Assembly: GCA_902729315.2 (NCBI GenBank)
Contig: LR746272.1
Span: 2,700,035 to 2,764,034 of the forward strand
Reading direction: 5' to 3'
Source of the DNA: Spirodela intermedia
Taxonomy: Eukaryota; Streptophyta; Magnoliopsida; Alismatales; Araceae
DNA length: 64,000 bases
The notes beneath the pieces are model-generated. The model saw nothing but the letters and a program-made list of their open reading frames with translations. It was not told the origin of the DNA and did no database searches. This document shows, one piece after another, positions 38,489-49,986 of the stretch; position 1 is the first letter of the stretch, and every line of letters starts with the position of its first letter. The position numbers and the translations under genes were made by a program.

Positions 38489-41366
38489 CATAAGAACCTC
38501 TTTTAGGGATAAGAATAATTTGCCAGGGACGTATTGCCCTCTGTACAGAAGTTCTGCTAGATCCCTTCTCTTGAATTTGACCCTCAGATTCCTCCTAGTT
38601 CAGTTAATTTACAGAAGGTTTGATCTCTCCGTTGGTTATGCCACCTCATCCTCCTGAGGGGCATTGCTAGTGATGATTGATCATTTTGTGCTTCAGGCAT
38701 TGATAGGTGGGGATGGGGAAGAATATGGTCCAAGTGGGAAGAGAAGGTGCTCGGGAGATGTGACTAGAAAGGAGTTGACTCAGGTGGAAGAGGAATGGAC
38801 ACAGTGTGGGAAGAAGATGATGACATAGGGAGAAAAAAATGAGATTTTTATTGATACTATGTATAGAAAGGCCATTAATGGTCTACAAGGTATGTGATAA
38901 ATTTCCTATGTGGAAGGGTAGATTGGTCTTTTTAAAATGGGTATAAAACCTTATGATAGTACTAGGGTTAATGGAAACATAAGTTTTTATTTTTTTCACA
39001 GGTTTTTATGTTTTTTTTTATTGTTCTCTATATTTTTTGTGAGTAATTGCCATTATTTTTATCTAAGTCTAGGTATAAGGTCTTTTGTAAATCTAGTTTG
39101 TACAAAGATTTTGCATGAGGGACTCTTTGCTTGGAATCATAGATTTATTCTACCAATCTTCCTTAAATTGGTTTTAATGTGTTTGGAGGAAGGATGCATT
39201 TAAGAATATTGATTTCTAGGATTTGACAATTGTTACACCATAACTAGGTATATAGTGACAATATTCAACTTCGAATCAACGTGGACCAGTATGGCGAATG
39301 GCAAGTTTGATGGCTTATTTATATACAACTGATTGGAGGGAGACAAAATAGACAATTTATAAGGGAACATGTTGTACTTGGTTTATGGCAAGGTGGAAGT
39401 GTGGGTGAGGATTTCAGATGGTGAGAAAGGAGGTGCTTATGATGACTTTCAAGATACTCAATCTTCATGTGACAATTTGTGATATTTAACTATTTTGCAT
39501 ATCTTTATGTATAATCTTGTCAATTTTAAAAATGGCGTGCTATTTTTTCACCTTTAGTCTTATGAAATATTAAATTTTTTTAAAGCGTCAAAAGGGATGA
39601 GAATATAATAAAGCATGACTTAAAGTTGTTAACCTTTAAATTCAACTTGTAATCAAAGTTGACTATGCATGTGAGGGTAGACATTGTTGAGAATCAATTG
39701 AACTGATAGATTGATGTAGTTCAGTGTATGTCAAATGAGGTTTCAAAAGCTTCAAACCATCGTTCATTTAATGGCAAATTTAAACCTCTTGAGAATGTCC
39801 ATGTCATTTATTTAACTAAATAACCATTTTTTTTTTGCTTGAACTACTTCATGCTAATTTAAGTTAAGAAGGCTACACATATCAATGCATATTTAACATA
39901 TTTTCATGCGAACAGCATTTTGTGTGAATGATGTAATTAACTTTATTTCAATTTACAAATTTAATTAGTGATATTTGAAAGCTCAATATCAAAATAGTTG
40001 GGTTGAAGCAATTTGAAGTTTCATTAATGTCACATTCTAAAATCAAAGTATTAGTAATTTATTTTGGTATCTTTTCAATTTGGAAAACACAAAAAATATT
40101 CTTTTTTGTTCACTGAGTCTTTAGTTTCCTAAGTTTTTTGTGACAGCCCAGATTCTGTTGGGGGGGCTTTTTGCTGACTTTTGCTTACACTAGTTAGATA
40201 TTATGATACTTAAAATGTAGGATTATTTTTTAAAAGACATATTATTAGGAAAGTGTGTGAACTTAAGTTTTTTATTTAATCATTGGTCCCTAGAAAACTG
40301 TTAATAATACAATAATACAACTCAATGCACATGTTTAATGACAATAATACAATTTAATTGATGTGTGTGCATAGGAAGTATCTAATCTTTTCCTTGTTTA
40401 ATCTTTAGTATTAGTTTAAATGACTGATTCGTTCAAAACCATTTCACAACATAATGAAAGTAACCTTAATCAATGATAGAGTAAGCACAACTGTTGTATG
40501 AGTTTATGTGATCATCATGTAGTCATCTATGAATAAATGACATTTTTTTTAGATGTGTTAATTGAATGTTAGTTTCAAGACGATGCATAAGCTACCAAAT
40601 ATTTCAGTAGAGAAGTTCGACAAGATAGTAAATTACTAGAAGATACCACATGGTTTATGTTGAAAGATAAAAGGAGAACATTATTGACAATCATTAATAG
40701 TATTATTATGAATTCATAGCTTTGGTGGTTATATTACTTGTAGGTAATAAACAATTGATAAGTTATAACATCTAACAAGATAGTTACAAAGCACACCTGT
40801 TATTTTGAATTGGCAAATGGATTTTTTGACTTTTTTTTGGAATGATTAGCATAATAAACACCTTGAGTGCATATATTTGACAAATCTTTGACATTTTCCT
40901 ATTTTAGTGATTTTTTAGATTGCTTGTTGCGAATGAGGTTTGATATGGCAAGTCACAAAATGTACACATGGATTCCTTTCCCATATACCCTTTTTTAAAA
41001 ATTGAATCATTTTCATGGTTGGGTAAAGTACATACGTAGCTTCATTTGATAATTTTACAAGTGGTTACAAATGTGGAATATATGCCACTAAAAAGGTAAA
41101 AAGAACAAAGCTGACTAAAAAAGTTAAGTTGTTCCTTTATTTTTTTGAATATGTGGTTGTTTAATATTTATATTTGAATTAGTTAATAGTGGAATATTTA
41201 CTAGTAAAAAGAGGTCTTTTAATCTTTTATATTATGATTTTTGATAGTTAATTCATTTGATTGTAGATGTAATTAGAGGACAACTTATTATATGTTGTCC
41301 AATTTAAAAATAATGACTAGTAATTTTATTTACTTGCTTTGATTAACATAAAAAAACACAGCACAT

Positions 41367-41840
41367 CATAGGAAATCCCTATCACTCCGTGTGTTATATT
41401 GCTGATGGAAGCTTTATAACATCTATATTTATAAACCTTTATGACTTTAAATTGGTGAGGATTTTGCAAACTTCACCTTATCCCAACTTGTTATCAATGA
41501 CTGATATCAGAAAACATAATAAATCAGATAAAAACCCTATCACTCCATGTGTTGTACTATTGCAGATGGAAGGTTTAGAGCATCTACATTGATAAACCTT
41601 TATGGATTTTAAATTGGTCAGGAGGATTTTGCATACTTCACCATATCCCATCTTGTTATCAATGATTAATATAAAACAAATAAAATAAATCAAAGAAAGC
41701 CCAATCACTCCATGCCATGTCTATAGAAGATGGAAGGTCGAGAGCATCTTATATTTTTAGACCTTGATTGTTTCTTGACAAGTAAGGAGGATTTTGCAGA
41801 TTTTCTTTTTTTCACCTTATCCCATCATGTTAAAAACTAA
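41367..41840. repeat. Three tandem copies, 158-165-bp period
   Basis: AATCACTCC or TATCACTCC anchors occur near 41380, 41538 and 41703. Each is followed by a GATGGAAG block, a CATCTA/CATCTT block, AAACCTTTATG or its variant, GAGGATTTTGCA, CTTCACC and TATCCCAWC. The copies are diverged and AT-rich, and coding potential is absent. Confidence 0.88.
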
Positions 41841-43890
41841 CTCTATATGGAATCTTTTAAATATCTGAAATTTCCTTTTGAGAGGAGTCAATTGGGTCAC
41901 TTCTCACTGTGCTGGTCATTGTTATTACGGATTTGGTGGAAGCCTTTTTCTAGGTGAGTATATAGTATGCCTATGTTGAGAGGCATGGATGGATTGAAAC
42001 GAGCCAATCCATAATTATTGTAAAAAAACGATCAAGTACAATGACTTTTGACGAGAAATCAATAAGGGAAGCAAAATAATACTTATATTGAAGTAAGAAG
42101 GCTTTGAATATTTTTTAATAGGTGGGGACACAACTCTATCATTTTGGAGGTGTTGGGTAACTTGCATATTGTACACCCTCTCCTGCTAGGCTATGGCAGC
42201 TATAAAAGTCATCTTTAGATGCATGTTAAAATTAAAGGGTGCATTATCCATTCTTTTAAGGCAATGAGTATATAATACTGCACACTTTTCACAACAATGT
42301 TTTATGATAGATAAAGGTAACCAGCGAAAAATCCAAAGAAATGAATGGATAAAAGATAAATAGATACATAGAGATAATTTTTGTTGAATTTTTTTGGCAT
42401 TTAAATGATGACAAAGATGATGATGACGAGAGTGATGCCATTAAATAGTATTTTTTTGAAAGTGCAAGCTTTGTGAAAATATGTTCACAAGTTTCTTCCA
42501 TTTATTATTTTTTGAGATGAAATTGATGCATTATTTTGAAACCAAAAAGAGGAAAGCTCAGAGAACAAATAACTCCTTGAGTAACTAAAAAGTTGTGCTG
42601 ATGATGTATTAAATGATGCCATAATTTAGGAAGTGCATATCTCGTATGATCTTTCAACTTTTAATGAATATTTCAAGACCGCTTGAGTGTTATTACCTAT
42701 CAAGTTAAAAAATAAATCAAAGTTAAGTTCTATGCTATTGCTATGTATGCTTTATAGCCATGATTAGCATGATACACACTCTGTGTTGACTTGTATTCAA
42801 TTTATGATGATCTTGTGCTACACAAATCTCTATTTCAGATATGAAGAAAAAAGATGCAAGAAATTGCTGAACTAGAAAACAAAACAAAAAAGACAACATT
42901 TGAGAGGTGCATATTCCTACCATGAAATGTTTTTTTATAAAATATACTTTTTGAACTTTTACTCGAGCATATTACTTCGAGCTCATGTATCATGATATTT
43001 TAGCATGTCATTTTTTTTGTTTTCTAGACTTTGTTGTGGCCGAGGTTCATAAAGTTATAGATGAACATTTAAACATTATGCAGTAATGTGGTGACTTGAC
43101 TGCACAAGGCATAGAAACTTTGATTGAAAATATATTTCATACACTGATATATTTTTGTTTAAATTTCAATAGGACATCGAAGTACATGTATATTTTAATT
43201 CATTGTCTATTTACTTTCAGAAATTCATGCATCATAGATAGTTTAACATGCTCATTTGATCTCTTTCTAATTAATTATCTCAAAGTATGATATAATTATT
43301 TCATTCAATAGTAGTGCACAAAGTTAAGCATACTATGGACATTTTGGTAACGAAAGTTGTTGTGTAGGCAAACATAAAAAACCATCCGGTATGGGTCTGG
43401 AGTAATCAAGAGAAGAGATATCTTGGGTGGGATAGGAAGATAAATGAATGGCCATCACCATCACCACTTGTCCTCCACTCTGTTACCCATCGTCTCCCTC
43501 TCTTTACCCCATGATTCACCATTATCTCAAACCATCATACTAGGGCAAATGTTGTAATTTTATTCACTTATGCCATTGCTAGAGAGAGGGTTTAAACCAT
43601 TTTCCTCAGCATCACCATCATAGAATAAGAGAAATGAGCTTCCATTGTCCATTCGTTCCACTAAAACTTGTTTCAACGACTTGGGGAGAAGCTATATTTT
43701 CTTATTTTCCAACTAGCCTCATTGTGAGGCTCACATCCTGTTAGTTGTATATCATTTTAGTCCGTAACCCAAATACAGGCCAATAATGAGCTAGTAGATT
43801 GAACTGCTCCATGTTTCTCCAGGATGCGATCTAGCATGTAGCACTTGATTGGCATCCAAATCTCCTTGATATTTCAGTCGCCCCATAATA

Positions 43891-44106
43891 TAATTTTCCT
43901 GTGCACTCCATATTATTTCAAAATTTTCTGGAAAAAGATGCTCACCCTATCAATATTTTCTTCATGTGCACCGAACAAAGTCTTGGTTGCTTACATGAAA
44001 ATCCTCAATGGTCGGTTTTAAGGATGCTACTTCCGACTTAATTTTCCTATGAGCTCCATATCATTTCAAAATTTTCTGGAAAAAGACGCTCACCCTATCA
44101 ATCTTT
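43891..44106. repeat. Direct repeat of about 70 bp, 148 bp apart
   Basis: TAATTTTCCT then CTCCATAT, TTTCAAAATTTTCTGGAAAA and GCTCACCCTATCAAT occur at 43891-43960 and again at 44039-44106 with few differences. Confidence 0.9.
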
Positions 44107-44940
44107 TTATGCGAGTAACCATGCACGATCATAGTATCTCTATATTTGCATTTAGACTGTACATGGATTTTCACTTCAATTATTCCACCCGGTAGGTTTT
44201 TAGATGGGAAAAAGTGACCATATGCCTCATTTTTCGTATCGAGTCTCTAGACTTTAATGTTCGAATCCAGAAACTTTCATCTTTCCAAGTTGTACTGCCT
44301 TAATTCTTCCTAACCTGAATGCATTTCTCCGGTTAGGCATCTCACCTTTAGCATGCCTCCAAGCCTGACCCTGATAAAATCAGGGTCAATTATTTTCTTT
44401 GTCCACACATGGTCTTTGGCTGGACTCCCATCTTCTGGAATATATGCAACAGGGATGGTCCACTTGGTACCCACCTCGACATGTGACTTAATGGGTAACC
44501 CCACCTATCTCTGGTCGTCTCACAAAGGAGATCAATTTATTGCTCATTATGAGCCCTGATCTCTATTTGCAGAGGACAATATATCTCAGATTCGCGTGCA
44601 TGGGCTCCCATGAGTTCTCGCTTCTCCCCCCACCTTGGTCTCACCAGACATTACCTCGTGTTGTTCCTCCAACAATGTTGTGACCTTTTTTGCACTCGCC
44701 CAGTTCCCCCACCGTCCTAACCGTCTCATCCGCTTCTTCTTTAATGTTCCCACCCACGTAGCTCCAAAAAGGAGAGAATCCTGGGTGGGGCGGGTCGTCA
44801 GGAAGCCCCTAAAAGAGACAACTTAACAGCACATAGCCTGTAGTGTAGGACCATATGTTATACTGTTCCATCCTAGTTGGCTGTCTTTTTCATCTATATA
44901 TAAAGATGTATATATAGACCCACCTCACCGTGGGCCATGT

Positions 44941-45530
44941 GGTTGCTACCTCCAATGAACACCTCCATTTCTCCTAATTCACTTCCTTTGGTGGGCAAGG
45001 CCCCCTGCATTTCTCTCCCTTCTTTTTAGCCAGAGTGATTTTGCAGAAATGTTGTACCCTCCGACCAATTGAAGCTCTCAGATCTGCCCTACATGATTCA
45101 GGGACCCAGCATAACATGTCAGTGCTAGGGAGCTACCTCCAATGAACACCATCTCAGTACTCTGCCATCTCTCCTAATTCACTTCTTTTCCTGGAAAGGC
45201 CCACTGAATTCTTCTCTCTTCCTGTTACCCACAGTGACTTTGCAGGAGTGTCGTACCCTACGAACAATTGAATCTCTCAGAGCTCACTCTACATGATTCA
45301 TGGACCCAACATCAAATGTCTGTGCTAGGGAGCTACCTCCAATGAGCACGCCCATCTCAGTACGCTGCCATCTCTCCTAATTCACTTCTTTTTTCTGGAA
45401 AGGTCCGTTGAATTTCTCTCTTTACTGTTAGCCACAGAGATGTTGTACCCTCCGACGAATTGAAGGCCTCAGAGCTGGCCCCACATGATGCAGGTCCAAA
45501 AATAACATGTCTGTACGAGGGAGCTAAACT
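44941..45530. repeat. Three tandem copies, 187-200-bp period
   Basis: Anchors GCTACCTCCAATGARCAC lie at 44945, 45132 and 45332. Each copy contains ATCTCTCCTAATTCACTTC (first copy TTTCTCC), a GGCAAGGCC- or GGAAAGG-type element, GTACCCT, AATTGAA, CATGAT and a terminal AACATGTCTGT or variant. A partial fourth start (GAGCTAAACTG) lies at 45521. Confidence 0.9.
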
Positions 45531-47264
45531 GTCACAAGCTTCGGGAACCAGAGAGTTTTGGGAGGCCATTCCTCCTACAGTGAAAGTTTTAGAACTAGAT
45601 CGGGGCTAACCTCGAGTTCTTGACTGAGCTCGAAAAACCTTTCTCCTCCCCTCCCACCCCCATACTCCATAGGAAGAGGATTCCCTCTCTCACAAGAGTT
45701 CGGATCAGCCCTGGTACCACCCAAAGCATGATAGTCTGAGATATGTGCCCACAGAGGCCTCGTTCAGGATCATTTCCTTGGGTGATCATCAACCTCTCCC
45801 ATACGCACAAAACAATTGATTTCTTGGTATGAAATCACCGTTCTATAATGGACTTGGGTTACTGGTTACGTGAAAGGTAATTGAGGTGTCAGCCCTGTTC
45901 TCGCTATAAAACAGTCCGTGGATCCCACAAAAGGACAGACGTTCTAAAGAATATGCTTTCTCGGGGTTTCCGAAAAGTAGTAGGATGCAGACCTGACAGA
46001 ACCTCCTCAACATTAATCCAAGGGGTTCCCTCACACGCGGAGATCGAAAAGGAGAGACAGGGGGTGAAGTGTGGGAGGTCTTGATTGCTCCAGAAATTTA
46101 TATTTGGTAGGAAAAACCCGGTGGGTGAGATGCTTGAAAAACCTAGAGGTGTGGGTGCAGGGATGTGATTCTGAAAGTATAAGCATCACTGCCTAGAGAA
46201 GAGAGGCATCGTAACCCAGATCCCAGCTCAACCCTGTCATTATTAAAGAACACCCTCAGATTATTCGTGAAACATTGTGAGACAAAAAAAATCACATGAC
46301 TAGATGCAGGAATGTGATTCTGAAAGTATAACCGTCCCATACAGTATTCAATCGTACATGAATTTAGGCAGGCATAGGATCATTCTAATAGACATAAGGA
46401 AAAAAAACGGAAGATTGAACAGGAGAGCACGAAGAAAAAACATATATTTTTAAAATTCTTTTCCTTGATCTTCATTTCTTTGTCTTGTTTTGTTTCCTAT
46501 GGTTAGTATGTTTAATAGTATATCTACATCACAGTGTTATTTTTTATATATTTTTTGTTTAGCTGTCGCCTACCTGGATTTGCATGAAACTTTGCTCAAT
46601 ATTTTGCTGTTAGGGACAAACTTTATTCGGCTGGCCATTCATAGGTTCTAATTCATCAGAAAAAAAATAAAATTGGCCCACAAGACTAAGGAAAAAAAAA
46701 AAAGAAGACCTTCGATGGATCTAGGTAGATAACTGCGTTCAGATGAGTCCAAGGCTCTTCACATCTGCCCAGTGCTCTCTCTACTGGATAAGTTTGTCAC
46801 ATCCCCCACCCCACCCACATGCAACTCGGTCATCAGGGTTACACGGGTCACTTCCGTGCCATGCAAGACTTATCTGGCGTTGTTTAGCAAGAAAATATCC
46901 CAATCTTCCCATACTAAATATTTTTCATCAGTTAGAGGGAGATCCCTTGCAGCAATAGGATGGAATGAAGATTCTAAGAAGTAGACCAATAGAAATAATG
47001 ACAGTCAGGCTGGGAAGGTAATAAAGAGCAGGCACCTGAGGAGGAACAAAACACAACACCCACTACAGCACTGAAACACTCCCCTGCAAGCTGTTTGCAG
47101 TATCTCGGGGAGGTGGAAGGAGGGGGAGATCCTGGGTCCCTCCCCCCCCCCCCACCCGGCGCAGATAAGATGAGCAGATTATCACGGCCTCCTCTGACTG
47201 TCATTGGACGACGGCAGGCTCGGAGCTTGAATATCTGACGATTGCTGTGGTGTGAGAATATCTC

Positions 47265-49294
47265 TCAAGCAGAAAGACGGTGCAGGTTCAGGTGGTTCAG
47301 GTGACGTTCCCTGAGATATCTCTCTGCTATGGCGGCGTGAGCTGCGGCTCCAATGGGGAGCACGCCTTCGTCTATCATGAAGTAGGGAGAATGGCCAATG
47401 TGGATAGATCCCAAAGTCTCGTTGCGTATCCCGATGTAGAAGAAGGCGGCTGGCACGACCTGGCCGTAGAAGGAGAAGTCCTCCCCACCCATTACAGGTG
47501 CTACAGTCCTGTAGTTCTCTGGGCCCAGAAGGTCAACGGATACCCTCCGCACATGCTCGGCCAGAAGGTCGTTGTTCACTGTTGGAGGATAGAACTGATA
47601 ATCTTTCTCGAAGAAGTTGACAGAGGCTGTGCATCTGTAAACCCTAACCTGCTCGACGATCACCTGTTGTTTATTCACAGCTCTGAGCCCGTGGGTTTAT
47701 TTAAATGAAGATCATGAGGTTCCGAGAGTGGTAACTGAGATCCATGGAGTCCGGCATGCACCTCCTCTATCCTGTGCCGGAGCTGGTGGAGGCTGCTGGT
47801 GTTGAAGGCCCTGAAGGTGCCAGCGAGGGTGACCAAGTCCGGGATCTGGTCCAGGGTGCTGCCTCCATTGAATGATGCCACGGAGATCACCTGAAGCAGA
47901 AGAGAGAGAGACAAGGGTGAGTTACTGAACCATCGTCGTCGACAGGAGCAAAAACACAGCGATCTCGTCTCTTTGCAGAACTGGCCACCCCGTGATCTCA
48001 TGCAGGTAACCGGCTATAATTCTCGTCCACCAACAGTGGGATGAACTCATTCCCGTCGTCTCGTCTCTCCGACTGGGTCCGACGATAATGATTGAAAAAG
48101 TTATCTTGGTTGAAAACTATTTTCCTTTTTTGTTTTTTCTTCTTCCTTGCTATGAGTTATGATCGTCATTTAGAAAACTTCTTTCACCTGTGAGTCCAGG
48201 GGATTTGCCTCCCGGGAGACGATGTTCTGAAGGCTGATCACGGCGACAGAGGCGGCCAGAACGGGATCCACAGAGTGCTGGCGGTACCCCGCTTGGCCTC
48301 TTCTTCCTCTTATCTCCGCCTTGAAGAAGCCGCACCCGGCCATCACAGGGCCTGGCCTGGAGCTGATTATGGAGGTTGGGAGCTCATGGAAGACGTGGGC
48401 AGCGAAGATGGCCTCCACGCCCTTCAGAGCTCCGTCTTCGATCATCCTCTGTGCTCCAACACCTGCTTCCTCCGCCGGCTGGAACAGCAGCTTAACCGTC
48501 CCCTGTCATCATCGTACACAGGGGAGGAATGTCACATCCAACATGCTAGGAGCAGGCGGCGGGGGACCGAGAGCACCGACCCGCAGGTGACGCTCGCGGC
48601 TCTTCAGGATCTTGGCGGCGCCGAGGAGCATCGCTACATGCGCGTCGTGCCCACATGCGTGCATCTTGCCGGCGACCTTGCTCTTGTTCTCCCACTCCAC
48701 CGCCTCCTGCGGGAAGAACAACTAGCGGTACGGTCAGGTATCTCTGTTTTCATCTTCCCTCTCTCTCTCTCACTTGGGTTTCTTGTTGCAGGGGGGAGGA
48801 AAGACCTGGATGGGGAGGGCGTCCATGTCGGCGCGGAGGGCTACATAGGGCGGCTCGCCGCCGCCGACGGTAGCGATGATGCCGGTCTCGGCCAAAGGGT
48901 ACCGGTAGGGGACTCCCATGGCGTCCAGCTGCTCCCTTATGAGCGCACTCGTCTCCACCTCCTCGTAGGCGAGCTCCGGCAGCTCGTGGATCCGCCGCCG
49001 CACCCACCTCAGCCAGCGCCCCATCTCCGGCGAGGTAGCTGCGGCCATGATCGCTGCCGACAGCTCCCTCGTCTCCACCTCTTCGCCGGCCTTCGCCGCC
49101 GCTCCCCGCCGGGAGCCCGCCTGGGAAGCGGGCGGCGCTTCGCCCCCTGCCGCCGCGTCGTCGGCGGCGATGCAGCAGCACGAGGGCAGCGAGAAAAACT
49201 CCCAAGGTGCCGCCGCTAGTACGCCGCCGACGAGGAAGGCGAAGACGAGCTCTGAGATGGAGACGGAGCATCTCCCCCGCCGGCGACACCCCAT
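47265..49294 (-). CDS. ILL6: IAA-amino acid hydrolase ILR1-like (ILL6 type), M20 amidohydrolase
   Basis: Metallohydrolase that cleaves amino-acid conjugates of auxin or jasmonate, normally in the ER lumen. Five exons: 49294-48806, 48706-48581, 48502-48188, 47890-47762 and 47663-47265, joined to 485 residues. A hydrophobic N-terminal segment (about residues 11-40) is a likely signal peptide or anchor. Metal-site motifs are present: HACGHDAH (179-186), PAEE (E216/E217), AAHV (H241) and IHIGHSPYF (H444). [29 protein letters not shown] and [20 protein letters not shown] match the ILL6 subgroup. Odd point: the lid-domain motif normally GHAxxPxHxxDP reads [12 protein letters not shown] (Gln275, codon 48293-48295), losing the conserved His and Pro. 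The C-terminus (NLHRLSA) is not a KDEL/HDEL-type ER-retention signal. The start is the first in-frame ATG, 93 bp downstream of a TATA box. Confidence 0.93.
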
Positions 49295-49386
49295 GACTGC
49301 CCCCCCTCGCCGATTGCTGACAGGTGTACAGAGAGATAGAAAGAGAGAAGTTCGCGGATACTGTGAAGCCGCGACCTCGTATCACC

Positions 49387-49395
49387 TTTTATATA
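49387..49395 (-). promoter_or_regulatory. TATA box of ILL6-like gene
   Basis: On the minus strand TATATAAAA lies 93-101 bp upstream of the ILL6 ATG. The CT-rich leader between them is typical of plant genes. Confidence 0.75.
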
Positions 49396-49959
49396 TCCTA
49401 CGTAATACAGATTAAAGGAATTTCCTTGCGAGGGCACCTACGTCTCGCCGTGTTCTTTTACAGCCCCACTCATGAGCCTCGTGGGCCCTCGAGGCTACTC
49501 CCCCTCTAATCGTGCGGCGAAAGCCCTGAGTTTCCCTCCCGCGGTGAGAAAAATAAGAGTATCGCAGCCCGGAGAGGGAGGGCCAGCCGGTGCCGGAAAA
49601 GGCCATGGAATCCGGGGACTTCACGGGAGAATCACCGACGTAGAGCCCCAAGGAACCCCCGGACTCCGTGGAGTTAAAAGGGCCGCTCCCGCTGGGTTTG
49701 GTTCTGGCTTTGCGGATCGTAAAACTGACTGCTACGCTTCCCAGAAGGATCACGATGATAATACAGCGGAAGAAATTCACGCGGCAACCTTTGCACGAAC
49801 TGGGGAGGAAGGAGAGGCGTAACCTAATAGTGGAAAAAACACTATTTGTCTTTTACTTGTAGACCAGGTTGCACCTGAGGGCGCATGATTTATGCATGTA
49901 TATTCGCAGAAATAATCATGGGATTTAACGGATGAATGTGGTTTTTTACATAGCGTGAT

Positions 49960-49986
49960 TTTCTTCTTCTTCTTCTTCTTCTTCTT
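49960..49986. repeat. (TTC)n microsatellite
   Basis: About nine TTC trinucleotides upstream of the ILL6-like gene. Confidence 0.95.

Larger units (their letters stand above)
32988..47264. other. Gene-poor 14-kb region between MCT1 and ILL6
   Basis: No gene can be supported here. 32988-33560 is GC-rich and probably MCT1 3'-UTR plus flank. 33588-33962 is purine-rich. 34565-35150 holds a small GC-rich open frame. 35150-41360 is AT-rich with nothing recognisable except the octamer minisatellite. Tandem duplications follow at 41367-41840, 43891-44106 and 44941-45530. A short direct repeat (TGCAGGRATGTGATTCTGAA) occurs at 46156 and 46305. 47100-47160 has a C-rich run close to the ILL6 3' end. The pattern suggests eroded repetitive DNA, but I recognised no transposon proteins. 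Confidence 0.5.

Noticed and set aside
44310..44504. 64-codon minus frame that might be a transposon fragment
   Set aside because: No transposase or polymerase motif was found and no flanking terminal repeats were seen.
41367..45530. CRISPR-like array of repeats
   Set aside because: The units are long, diverged, contiguous duplications without short identical repeats and unique spacers, and the host is a plant.
48275..49219. 314-codon plus frame antisense to ILL6
   Set aside because: It runs through ILL6 exons and introns on the opposite strand and is an expected shadow of GC-rich codons.
49412..49780. 122-codon minus frame with a hydrophobic N-terminus upstream of ILL6
   Set aside because: The frame opens with GTG rather than ATG, overlaps the ILL6 promoter with its end 17 bp from the TATA box, and matches no family I know.
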